From Brotaphodocola catenula (GTDB lineage: Bacteria > Bacillota > Clostridia > Lachnospirales > Lachnospiraceae): DNA of 37,301 nt. The position numbers were made by a program, and so were the translations under genes. Where the stretch lies: assembly GCA_020686985.1 (NCBI GenBank), contig JAJEPU010000031.1:1-37301 (forward strand). Reading direction: 5' to 3'. Of this stretch, positions 1 to 6,892 are shown piece after piece. The stretch's first letter is position 1. Every line of letters begins with the position of its first letter. The notes under the pieces are model-generated. The model did no database searches and was not told the origin of the DNA. It worked only from the letters and a program-made list of their open reading frames with translations.

Positions 1-2
1 AT

Positions 3-221
3 CTTGTACCACTTTACGACGAGATCTATAACAAGCATAACCGCAGCTACTTTGAAGCACTTGAAGTAAAAGCTGAGAAAATGGCTAAGAAGTATGATTG
101 TGCCTTTGTGGATAATGAAATGCCTTATGGCAGAGTCCCGCAGGGACATCCGGTGATCGTAGATTATTTCTATCATGAGGAAATCCGTGGGACAGAGAAT
201 ACCGGAAAAAGAAATCGCTAA
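3..221 (+). CDS. C-terminal fragment of an unidentified protein
   Basis: An open frame enters from the left edge and runs 72 codons to a TAA at 219-221; the start lies outside the window. The visible peptide is charged and rich in Tyr, Lys and Glu (for example ALEVKAEKMAKKYD and VIVDYFYHEEIRG), with no membrane segment or motif I recognise. It is followed by a terminator-like hairpin at 267-306. Given the mobile DNA downstream it may be the tail of an accessory protein of a genomic island, but this is inference and no function is proposed. No other frame at this edge stays open. Confidence 0.5.
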   Translation, partial: LVPLYDEIYNKHNRSYFEALEVKAEKMAKKYDCAFVDNEMPYGRVPQGHPVIVDYFYHEEIRGTENTGKRNR

Positions 222-266
222 ATTCAAATTTGAAAAATTGAGAAAACGTAATATTGAACAAAAAAG

Positions 267-306
267 AAATGCACAGTTCTTAGCTTATCGTGAACTGTGC
301 ATTTTT
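267..306. terminator. Bidirectional intrinsic terminator
   Basis: A perfect 13-base inverted repeat (267-279 and 292-304) has an A-rich left flank and a T-rich right flank. It can therefore end the plus-strand gene that finishes at 221 and the minus-strand cupin gene that finishes at 325. Confidence 0.75.
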
Positions 307-324
307 GTAAATAAATACTTTTAA

Positions 325-678
325 TTAGCCGATTACGGCATCCTCTGCTGTAAAATGTTCCAGAGAATTTTCTTTTACCTGAATGCAGATATAAGTAATT
401 CCAGAAATATCGGATGCAAAAAACTGACGCTTTGCAGCAGGTGCGATTTTTAGCCAGTCTCCAGTTGAAAGGCTAATTTCTTCTCCATCAATTATGGCTT
501 TGCCGTTACCTGAAAGAATTCCATAGATTTCTTCATTTTCATTATGAGAATGAACAAATGGGACATTTGCTCCTGCAGGTAGTTCGTTTAAACTGATTTC
601 TGCACCTGTTAAAGACAACTTTTCATGTAGCTCAATTCGGTTTTCCTTTCCAATAGTTGTTTTTGTGTAATTTGCCAT
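325..678 (-). CDS. Small cupin-domain protein
   Basis: The protein has 117 residues counted from MANYTKTT. This ATG has a GGAGGTATTA SD just upstream, so longer readings of the frame are rejected. It is a single cupin barrel: motif 1 is visible as PFVHSHNENEEIYGILSGNG (about residues 40-59) with the metal-ligand pattern H-x-H-(x)n-E, and motif 2 as the GDWLKIAP turn. Stand-alone cupins of this size bind a metal ion and may be small dioxygenases, isomerases or sensors; the substrate cannot be read from sequence. The gene diverges from an HxlR-family regulator 142 bases away. That arrangement is common when the regulator controls its neighbour. Confidence 0.8.
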   Translation of the reverse strand: MANYTKTTIGKENRIELHEKLSLTGAEISLNELPAGANVPFVHSHNENEEIYGILSGNGKAIIDGEEISLSTGDWLKIAPAAKRQFFASDISGITYICIQVKENSLEHFTAEDAVIG

Positions 679-724
679 AATAATACCTCCATAGTTAATT
701 TGTAGTTTCTGGTTGCTTGGTATT

Positions 725-753
725 AGTATAGTGTGAGACACATACAAAAACAA
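725..753 (-). promoter_or_regulatory. Promoter of the cupin gene
   Basis: Read on the minus strand, TTGTTT (753-748) and TATACT (730-725) are separated by 17 bases. The small palindrome GTGT-GAG-ACAC at 731-741 lies in the spacer next to the -10 box, where an HxlR-type repressor could bind; that role is inferred. Confidence 0.55.
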
Positions 754-772
754 GTACGCACCTTTTTGTAAC

Positions 773-801
773 TGTACACTTAAAAATGAATGTGTTACAA
801 T
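773..801 (+). promoter_or_regulatory. Promoter of the hxlR-type gene
   Basis: TGTACA (773-778) and TACAAT (796-801) are 17 bases apart, 20 bases before the ATG at 821. The region shared with the divergent cupin promoter also contains an imperfect AAGTAC/GTAC repeat, a candidate operator. Confidence 0.5.
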
Positions 802-820
802 AGACTCGGAGGTGAGAATT

Positions 821-1153
821 ATGCGAGCAAAAGAAGAATTACCGGAATGCCCAGTTGCAACAGCAGTATCTCTTATCGGAGGAAAATGGAAACTGCTGAT
901 TTTGCGTAACTTGAAAGAGCGTCCATGGAGATTCAATGAGCTACAACGAAGTATAGATGGTATTTCACAAAAGGTTTTGACAGATAGTTTAAGACAAATG
1001 ATGAGTGATGGGCTGGCATATCGCCACGATTACCATGAGCAGCCACCGAGAGTTGAATACGGCTTAACGGAACTCGGAACAAAAATGCTTCCAATTGTTA
1101 ATTCACTTGCTGACTTTGGTAACTACTATAAATCAATTATTGAACAGAATTAA
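821..1153 (+). CDS. HxlR-family winged-helix transcriptional regulator
   Basis: The protein has 110 residues from the ATG at 821, chosen because GGAGGTGAG lies directly before it; a GTG at 812 overlaps that SD. The HxlR signature is clear: CPV at the N-terminus, the GGKWKLLILRNL helix, RFNELQRSIDGISQKVLTDS recognition region and a basic wing before YGLTELG. HxlR proteins act as dimers on palindromic operators, and the N-terminal Cys in CPV is the redox or electrophile sensor in characterised members such as YodB and HypR. Together with the divergent cupin gene this suggests a small stress-inducible pair, with the cupin promoter as probable target. The inducer is unknown. Confidence 0.88.
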   Translation: MRAKEELPECPVATAVSLIGGKWKLLILRNLKERPWRFNELQRSIDGISQKVLTDSLRQMMSDGLAYRHDYHEQPPRVEYGLTELGTKMLPIVNSLADFGNYYKSIIEQN

Positions 1154-1200
1154 GGACGTTAGTATTTGAAAAGCTCGAACAATTCAAGTTGAACAAAATC

Positions 1201-1242
1201 GCTGCGCGATGGCCTGCCAAGGCTGTGGCGCAGCTTTCTTTT
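1201..1242 (+). terminator. Terminator after the hxlR-type gene
   Basis: The stem GCTGCGC (1201-1207) pairs with GCGCAGC (1228-1234), with further possible pairing in the GC-rich loop, followed by a T-rich run. Confidence 0.65.
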
Positions 1243-1357
1243 TCTCAATAATAAAATAGGCAATGGCAATTCTTACCAGTATTTGATATTGTAAAGTTAC
1301 CACACAAAACAATTCAATAAAGAAAGACACCACTGCCTATGAAAAGAATACCATTTG

Positions 1358-1384
1358 ACCGCTTTTCTGACAAGCGGTTTTATT
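1358..1384 (+). terminator. Hairpin with T-run at the left end of the IS
   Basis: ACCGCTT (1358-1364) and AAGCGGT (1372-1378) form a 7 bp stem followed by TTTTATT. It could shield the recombinase from read-through transcription entering the element. Confidence 0.5.
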
Positions 1385-1395
1385 ATGCTAATGCA

Positions 1396-1443
1396 CCTCC
1401 ATGTAAGCAGGGTTTTTCATTAACTACTGATTTTACATGGAGG
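1396..1443 (+). promoter_or_regulatory. Hairpin that masks the recombinase SD
   Basis: CCTCCATGTAA (1396-1406) is perfectly complementary to TTACATGGAGG (1433-1443), and the right arm contains the GGAGG that serves the ATG at 1452. A transcript carrying both arms would have its ribosome binding site paired. Confidence 0.55.
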
Positions 1444-1451
1444 ATTTTATT

Positions 1452-2294
1452 ATGTACGAAGAAATTTTTAATCAGATTCAATCTGCTGCGAATAAACGGA
1501 ATCTCAAGGATTCCACGATTCATGCATACTGTACCAGTGTTGCTCATTTTTTGAACCACACAGCCAAGGATATAGATGCATTAACAACTGACGATGTTGA
1601 TATATTCCTAACTGAAAAGAAACTTTCCGGGATTTCACCGGAAACATACAATCACTACCATTCAGGAATCCGCTTCTTTTACAAAAAAATATTGAAGAAG
1701 AATTGGGATGATGATGACATACCTCGTATGAAAAGGGACAGAAAGTTACCAACGGTGCTTACAAAAACAGAAATATCAGCTATTCTTGATGCTACGCCAA
1801 ATCTGAAGCACAAAGCTATGATTGCTACTATGTATTCAGGCGGACTTCGTGTTTCAGAAGTCACACATCTTCATTATGATGATATTTCACGCACGAAAAA
1901 AACCATACACATCCGTGATGGGAAAAGTCGCTCTGATCGTTATACTTTGCTTGCAGACCGGACGCTCGAAATATTGACAGAATACTGGTTTCAATGTGGC
2001 AGACCAAGAGGGATTTTGTTCCCAAGTTCATGGACAGGGGATTATCTTACAAAAGATAGTGTCATTCAGTTTTTTCGTGAAAGTGCCAAAAGAGCAGGCA
2101 TTCAGAAACACGTCTCCACGCATTGTTTACGTCACAGCTTTGCAAGTCATCTGTTTGAATCCGGCTGTGATGTAAAATATATTCAAGCGCTTCTGGGACA
2201 TCGTGATCCAAAATCAACAGAGGTTTATCTGCATGTAAGCAATAAAACTCTGCTTGGAATTAGGAGTCCATTTGATGAGATGGGCGGTGAATGA
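1452..2294 (+). CDS. Tyrosine recombinase/integrase of the IS91-like element
   Basis: The protein has 280 residues from ATG 1452, selected for its GGAGG at 1439-1443 over the upstream ATG at 1437, which overlaps that SD. An N-terminal SAM-like core-binding domain (about residues 1-100) precedes the catalytic domain. All catalytic positions can be seen: Arg in SGGLRVSEV, Lys in DGKSRSDRY, His-x-x-Arg in HCLRHSFASHL, His in LLGHRDPKSTEVYLHV, and the nucleophilic Tyr in that last motif. It is compact, like XerC/XerD, with no arm-binding domain. The stop overlaps the next gene's start as ATGA (2291-2294), indicating translational coupling with the transposase. It may resolve intermediates of the element; that is inference. 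Confidence 0.88.
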   Translation: MYEEIFNQIQSAANKRNLKDSTIHAYCTSVAHFLNHTAKDIDALTTDDVDIFLTEKKLSGISPETYNHYHSGIRFFYKKILKKNWDDDDIPRMKRDRKLPTVLTKTEISAILDATPNLKHKAMIATMYSGGLRVSEVTHLHYDDISRTKKTIHIRDGKSRSDRYTLLADRTLEILTEYWFQCGRPRGILFPSSWTGDYLTKDSVIQFFRESAKRAGIQKHVSTHCLRHSFASHLFESGCDVKYIQALLGHRDPKSTEVYLHVSNKTLLGIRSPFDEMGGE

Positions 2295-3472
2295 TTATGG
2301 AGAAATCATGTACGATACAAGATGTATTTGAACGGTTTTATCCTTCTTATGAAAAGAGGAATAGTCCTCCTGCTCATCATAGAAAAACAGCTTATCATAT
2401 CATGAACTGTAAAACAGGCGCTTTTGGTGTAAACATCAGTGTTTGTGAGGACTGCGGATGTATCAGCATTCATAATAACTCCTGCAGAAGCAGATGCTGT
2501 CCCATGTGCCAGGAGTTTCCGAAAGAGAAATGGATTGATGCACAAAAAGAGAACGTACTTGATGCACCCTATTATCATGTAGTATTCACAGTTCCTGAGG
2601 AATTGAATTCCATCATTTACAGCAACCAGAAGCTGTTGTATGATGTACTGTATCATGCTGCCTCATCCACTCTGGACGAGCTGGCGAAAGATTCAAAGTA
2701 TCTGGGAGCTGACATCGGATATATCTGTATTCTTCATACATGGGGTTCTGCAATGAATTATCATCCTCATATCCATACAATTGTTCTTGGTGGCGGACTT
2801 GATAAGGACAGCAAATGGAAAGATACCGGTGGGAAGTTTTTTCTCCCGTATGGGGTCATTGCAAAAGTGTTCCGTGGGAAATATTTGTGCGAATTAAAAA
2901 GCCTGTGGAATGATTCAAGGCTTGAGTTTCATGGTACAGCGGAGAAATATCAAAACCACTATTGCTTCAAAGGACTTCTCGATGAGTGCTATAAAAAAGA
3001 CTGGGTTGCTTATTGTAAGGAAACATTTAATGGAGCACAGTCAGTCATAAATTATCTTGGGAAATATACTCACAGGATAGCAATCAGTAATCATCGGATC
3101 AAGTCCATGACGGAAGCAACTGTTACATATGCTGTAAAAGACTATAAAAACAAAGGTCAGTGGAAAGAGAAAACAGTTCCGGGCGAGGAATTCATCCGTC
3201 GATTTTTAATGCATGTTCCACCAAAACGTTTTGTCAGAATCCGGCACTATGGTTTGCTGTCGTGCCGAAACAAGAGCAAAAAGATGACACATTGTAGAAA
3301 TCTGCTTGGATGTAAAAAATATATTTCTGCATTGAAAAATCGAAGTGCCACTGAAATGATAAAGCTGCTATATAACATAGATGTATGCAGGTGTTCTTCC
3401 TGTGGCGGAAAAATGGTTCCACATCTTCCAGATAAGCATACACCATCTGTTTTAGCGCATATGAGATGTTAA
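2291..3472 (+). CDS. IS91-family (Y2/HUH) transposase
   Basis: The protein has 393 residues from ATG 2291; a second ATG at 2297 is possible. The N-terminal zinc-binding region has Cys at about residues 40, 52, 55, 57, 65, 69, 70 and 73. The HUH metal site is HPHIH (158-162), and the catalytic pair is YLGKY (Tyr 255 and 259), the Y-x3-Y arrangement of Y2 transposases. A further Cys pair (CRCSSCGG) is near the C-terminus. These enzymes nick one strand and move DNA by rolling-circle transfer. The frame is intact and of ordinary family length, so activity is possible. It is translationally coupled to the upstream recombinase. Confidence 0.9.
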   Translation: MIMEKSCTIQDVFERFYPSYEKRNSPPAHHRKTAYHIMNCKTGAFGVNISVCEDCGCISIHNNSCRSRCCPMCQEFPKEKWIDAQKENVLDAPYYHVVFTVPEELNSIIYSNQKLLYDVLYHAASSTLDELAKDSKYLGADIGYICILHTWGSAMNYHPHIHTIVLGGGLDKDSKWKDTGGKFFLPYGVIAKVFRGKYLCELKSLWNDSRLEFHGTAEKYQNHYCFKGLLDECYKKDWVAYCKETFNGAQSVINYLGKYTHRIAISNHRIKSMTEATVTYAVKDYKNKGQWKEKTVPGEEFIRRFLMHVPPKRFVRIRHYGLLSCRNKSKKMTHCRNLLGCKKYISALKNRSATEMIKLLYNIDVCRCSSCGGKMVPHLPDKHTPSVLAHMRC

Positions 3473-3649
3473 AATATACAACTGAATACTTCAAAAAACT
3501 TCCGCAAAGGGAGTCTGTTTGTCATGCCTAAAAATAATTCTTTTGGCAAAAACCAGCTGTCAATAAAACACGAGATATGATAAACTTATAGAAGAGAGCA
3601 AAGATTGAATTCCCATAGAAGTGGCGAAAGGGACGCGACTTTGTTCACC

Positions 3650-3740
3650 AAGGAAAAATCGAAATTGATGTAAACGAAAGGGCAGTTTGATAAAACCGCA
3701 AGACTGCTTTTTCGTTTACACCAACTCCGATTGTTTCCTT
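3650..3740. repeat. Long imperfect inverted repeat (about 40-base arms)
   Basis: The left arm runs from AAGGAAA at 3650 through AATCG, TGTAAACG and GCAGT at about 3690. It pairs with the right arm from AGACTGC at about 3701 to TTTCCTT at 3740, with a handful of mismatches, one indel and a loop of roughly ten bases. It could form a cruciform in DNA or a long hairpin in RNA. It may be an element end, a small miniature transposon or a terminator. Confidence 0.65.
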
Positions 3741-3858
3741 AACAATTTGTAGAGGAGAAGAGGGATAATGAAAGATAAAAGTATTTTAATTAGTGAGAGG
3801 ATTTATTGTTGATTTTCTAAGCAAAACCGCTTATAATTTGAGACGGAATATATTGCTA

Positions 3859-3942
3859 TTATCCACAGTTACAGAGCAAGTGTTATCAATGCCGATAACA
3901 AAATGATAACATTAGTCCGTATAGGCAGGATAATATGGATAA
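3859..3942. other. Origin-like cluster: DnaA boxes and short repeats
   Basis: A perfect DnaA box TTATCCACA (3859-3867) and a near-perfect one in the opposite direction (TATGGATAA, 3934-3942; 8 of 9 bases) flank the inverted repeat TGTTATC (3881-3887) / GATAACA (3894-3900) and a further TGATAACA (3904-3911). The surroundings are AT-rich. This resembles a small replication origin or a clustered operator; neither is proven. Confidence 0.4.
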
Positions 3943-4036
3943 ATCAAATAATCAAAAGAACTGCAAACACGACAACAAATAATCTCTAAACAAAATTGAT
4001 TAGTAATTGTCGAGTATGAATAATATTGCGAGAAAA

Positions 4037-4081
4037 AAAGAGGAAGATGCACATTTGTTATTTTGAGTCATCTCCCTCTTT
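4037..4081 (-). terminator. Terminator of the conjugation operon remnant
   Basis: The 13-base arms at 4037-4049 and 4069-4081 have one mismatch. On the minus strand they are followed by a run of seven T, so this hairpin ends transcription coming from virB4. Confidence 0.75.
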
Positions 4082-4167
4082 GATAGTTTAGAGGTGTGGT
4101 GAGGCGTAATGAGAAGCCCTGTGTTTGTAACGTGTTTGCAACACCACATTCCAAGAATCCAGTAAAA

Positions 4168-6519
4168 TCAAGCGTTCTCAGTTACCCAAACGATAAGTCC
4201 CTCGCCTGCTTCGGTATGGGTTACATACTTCATCTGTTGCGGGGAGATATTAAGCTGCTTTGCAAGGATAGCCCGGTCGCCCTGCGCCTGATTGAGCATG
4301 AGGACAAAATCAGAGTTTTCAAAGATATTTTCCACCTCGCGTGAAGCAAGCAAGTCCTTAATATTCTGTGTGATAGCTGTCGGTATGCCGCCCCATTTAC
4401 GGAAACGCTTCCAAATCTCCACACTGTAAGCTGCGGTCTGTTCCTCTTTTAAGAGCAAGTGAAATTCGTCCATATAGTAGCGGGTGGACTTTTTCTCTGC
4501 CCGGTTAATGGTAACGCGGTTCCATATCTGGTCTTGCACAATGAGCATACCTAACTTTTTGAGCTGCTTTCCAAGCTGCTTTATATCAAAGCAGACAAGG
4601 CGGTTAGAAAGCTCCACGTTGGTTCTGTGGTTGAATACGTTAAGGCTGCCGGAAACATACAGCTCCAATGCTGCGGCAATGCGGGCAGCTTCCGGCTCCG
4701 GCTGCTTTAACAGCTCGTCGTAAAGGTCGCCCAAGATAGGCATTTTCTCCGGGTCGGGGTCAGCAAGGTAGTCCCTATACACATTTCTTACAGCGCGGTC
4801 AATGACGGTCTTATCAACAGGCTGTAAGCCCTCCTTGCCGCCAATGACAAGCTCGCAGAGAGAAAGGATAAAATCGCTTTTCAGTGCAAGGGGGCTGTCG
4901 TCCTCGGAATAGTTGAGGTTCATATCCATAGGGTTCACATACTGGGGCGTACCGTCCATACCTTTGCCTGTCGGGGATAACCGTATCACTTGCCCGCCAA
5001 GCCGTTTTACAAGGGCAAAATACTCCGCTTCCGGGTCGCAGATAAAAATATCGTCGTCGGTAATGAGAAAAGCATTTGTGATTTCCCGCTTTGCCGCAAA
5101 GGATTTTCCGCTGCCCGGTGTTCCCAAGATAAGCCCGTTTGGATTTTTAAGCTGCTTGCGGTCGCAGAGTATCATGTTGTTTGACAGGGCATTTAAGCCA
5201 TAATACAGGGCAGCCCCAGTCTGAAATAGTTCCTGTGTGATGAACGGGATAAAAATAGCGGTGCTGCTCGTCGTCAACCCTCTCTGAATAGGGATAAGGT
5301 TCTCCCCCAAAGGGATAGAGGACATCAGCCCCGCTTCCTGCTGATAGTCAAGACGGGTCAAGGCGCAGTTGTATTTCTGTGCAATGCCCGCCGCCGCGAA
5401 AATGTCATTTTCCAGTTTCCGCTTCGTGTCTGCCATGTTTACCACAAGGAACGTCAGCAGAAACATTCGCTCGTTGCGGCTCTGTAAATCCTGCAACAAA
5501 TTCTTTGCTTCATTCCCAAAAGTGGCAAGGTCGGACGGGAGTATGTCAATATCGTAACCGCTTCTAACTGCTTTTTTCTGTTCCTCAATCTTCATCTTGT
5601 CAAGGTCAGTGATTTTGCGCTTAATGGTCTTGATTGCTTCCGACTGGTCGATACTTTTAATATGGAGATTGACAATAACCCCTGTTTCCAAGTCCAACAT
5701 ATCCGCTAAAATACGGTCGTTTAACTCCGGGGCAAGGATTTCAAGGAACGATACCGCCCCCGTTTTTTTCCCCATAGCAAAGTAGCGTCCCTCCCCGAAC
5801 TTGAAAGAGGACGGGGCGATAAAGTCCTTTGTGGTAAGCCCTGTCGGGGTCAGCCAGTCATAGGAGAATGAGAACGGCTCGCCTGCCGGGTGGAATACCC
5901 CATGCAGCACCTTTAAGCGTTCATAGCCGGATAAGGGGTGCGCCGATACGCCAAGCACCTTGAAATTGTTGAGTACGTCCGTTTCGATACGGGAAAGCCG
6001 CGCCCTTGCCGCCGCCGGATTGTCCGCTTCAATGGAAAACGTGATGTACTTGTGCTTTACAAGCCCGTTGTTCCCTTTGGCAAGCTGCATTTTCAGCATA
6101 TCGGAATATTCGGTGCGGATAGAGTTAAAATCATCATTTTGCGGCGGGATATGGATTGCCCGCGCTGCCTGTTCCTGCTGTGAACCTTGATTGATAAACG
6201 AAAGCTGCACATTTACGCTTGCGTCAAAGTAATTGAGAAAATCGCACCAGTTTTCAAAAATGGCGGTCTTGTCGTCTGCCTGTGCAAGCTGATAGTTAAT
6301 GTCCTCAAAGGCAATGCTCTTTGAATATTTCCGCTGTGCCACTTTGCAGATACCGTCCGGGTACATGGCAAGGTAGGGAATGGTCTGCTGTGCGGTGTGG
6401 GCTTTGCCGTCCCCCTTTGCCTGCCGGATAACCGCCGCTATCTGTTTCTTTTCCGCGCGGGTCAGCTTACGCCTGTTTCCTGCGGCTTCCCGCGTCTTTT
6501 TTGTCTGTCCTTTTGACAA
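4168..6519 (-). CDS. virB4: VirB4-like conjugation ATPase (CD1110 type), 3' end altered
   Basis: A 783-residue cytoplasmic ATPase that powers the mating-pore type IV secretion system. Walker A is GTPGSGKS (about 466-473) and Walker B is RYYMDEFHLLL (about 680), followed by the AITQN motif of the VirB4/TraC family. The start is TTG at 6519 behind AAAGGAGG, overlapping prgI by 53 bases. The family normally continues after an EGL motif into a conserved C-terminal segment of about 20 residues. Here the reading after GEGL becomes IVWVTENA and stops. I infer the last residues were lost at a junction near 4190-4200 and replaced by unrelated DNA. The genes that normally follow are absent on the left. 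Confidence 0.88.
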   Translation of the reverse strand: MSKGQTKKTREAAGNRRKLTRAEKKQIAAVIRQAKGDGKAHTAQQTIPYLAMYPDGICKVAQRKYSKSIAFEDINYQLAQADDKTAIFENWCDFLNYFDASVNVQLSFINQGSQQEQAARAIHIPPQNDDFNSIRTEYSDMLKMQLAKGNNGLVKHKYITFSIEADNPAAARARLSRIETDVLNNFKVLGVSAHPLSGYERLKVLHGVFHPAGEPFSFSYDWLTPTGLTTKDFIAPSSFKFGEGRYFAMGKKTGAVSFLEILAPELNDRILADMLDLETGVIVNLHIKSIDQSEAIKTIKRKITDLDKMKIEEQKKAVRSGYDIDILPSDLATFGNEAKNLLQDLQSRNERMFLLTFLVVNMADTKRKLENDIFAAAGIAQKYNCALTRLDYQQEAGLMSSIPLGENLIPIQRGLTTSSTAIFIPFITQELFQTGAALYYGLNALSNNMILCDRKQLKNPNGLILGTPGSGKSFAAKREITNAFLITDDDIFICDPEAEYFALVKRLGGQVIRLSPTGKGMDGTPQYVNPMDMNLNYSEDDSPLALKSDFILSLCELVIGGKEGLQPVDKTVIDRAVRNVYRDYLADPDPEKMPILGDLYDELLKQPEPEAARIAAALELYVSGSLNVFNHRTNVELSNRLVCFDIKQLGKQLKKLGMLIVQDQIWNRVTINRAEKKSTRYYMDEFHLLLKEEQTAAYSVEIWKRFRKWGGIPTAITQNIKDLLASREVENIFENSDFVLMLNQAQGDRAILAKQLNISPQQMKYVTHTEAGEGLIVWVTENA

Positions 6520-6871
6520 TCGCTGATACCTCCTTTTCTAATGCCCGCTGTTTCTCCAAGAGTGCATATAGGTTTTCTGTCTGATATGGTCGCACTTTGG
6601 GGCGGGTAAATTTTGTCTGAATGATGTTCTTTATTACCACTTCAAGGGGCTGCCCATGCTTTTCATACATGGCAACCAAGAAGCAGGGAAGCATGACGAC
6701 AATCATTACCATTGCCGCAAGGCTCGTCCCTGCGCTGTCTTTGAGCAAAAAGAAAAGCGGCAGTCCTATAAGAAGTGCCACTGAAAAACAAAGGATTTGC
6801 CGCTTTGTTAGATTGAAAGCGACTTTTGTTTTGACTTTGGATAGGTCTTTGGGTACAGGTACATACGCCAA
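6467..6871 (-). CDS. PrgI-family membrane protein of the conjugation pore
   Basis: The protein has 134 residues. The start is TTG at 6871 with AAGGAGG eight bases before it. After a soluble head (MAYVPVPKDLSKVKTKVAFN) come two adjacent hydrophobic helices (about 27-70), then a basic cytosolic tail. PrgI proteins are VirB3-like partners of VirB4, and as usual the gene lies directly upstream of virB4. The two frames overlap by 53 bases, suggesting coupled translation. The start motif VPKDL and the ICE context make the family call firm; the details of its role come from the family. Confidence 0.85.
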   Translation of the reverse strand: MAYVPVPKDLSKVKTKVAFNLTKRQILCFSVALLIGLPLFFLLKDSAGTSLAAMVMIVVMLPCFLVAMYEKHGQPLEVVIKNIIQTKFTRPKVRPYQTENLYALLEKQRALEKEVSAIVKRTDKKDAGSRRKQA

Positions 6872-6892
6872 GAAAAAACCTCCTTTCTGCCC

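Larger units (their letters stand above)
1358..3472 (+). mobile_element. IS91-like element with an accessory tyrosine recombinase
   Basis: Two overlapping genes form the coding core: a tyrosine recombinase (1452-2294) and an IS91-family Y2 transposase (2291-3472). IS91 elements move by rolling-circle replication and do not generate ordinary terminal inverted repeats or target duplications, so the true ends cannot be fixed here. A hairpin at 1358-1378 and the SD-masking stem at 1396-1443 probably belong to the left end. Some IS91-group elements are known to carry an extra integrase-like gene upstream of the transposase, which matches this layout. Confidence 0.7.
3473..4167. other. AT-rich stretch between the IS and the conjugation module
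   Basis: I see no convincing gene here. It contains a long inverted repeat (3650-3740), an origin-like cluster (3859-3942), a minus-strand terminator (4037-4081), and two tiny frames. One is 14 codons at 3768-3812 behind a strong AGAGGAGAAGAGGG SD. The other is 15 codons at 3935-3982. The first could be the truncated head of a lost gene. Base composition is visibly poorer in GC than the conjugation genes that follow. Confidence 0.6.

Noticed and set aside
1339-1554. Frame of 71 codons across the left end of the IS
   Set aside because: No SD; it spans both leader hairpins and then overlaps the recombinase in another frame. Composition does not look coding.
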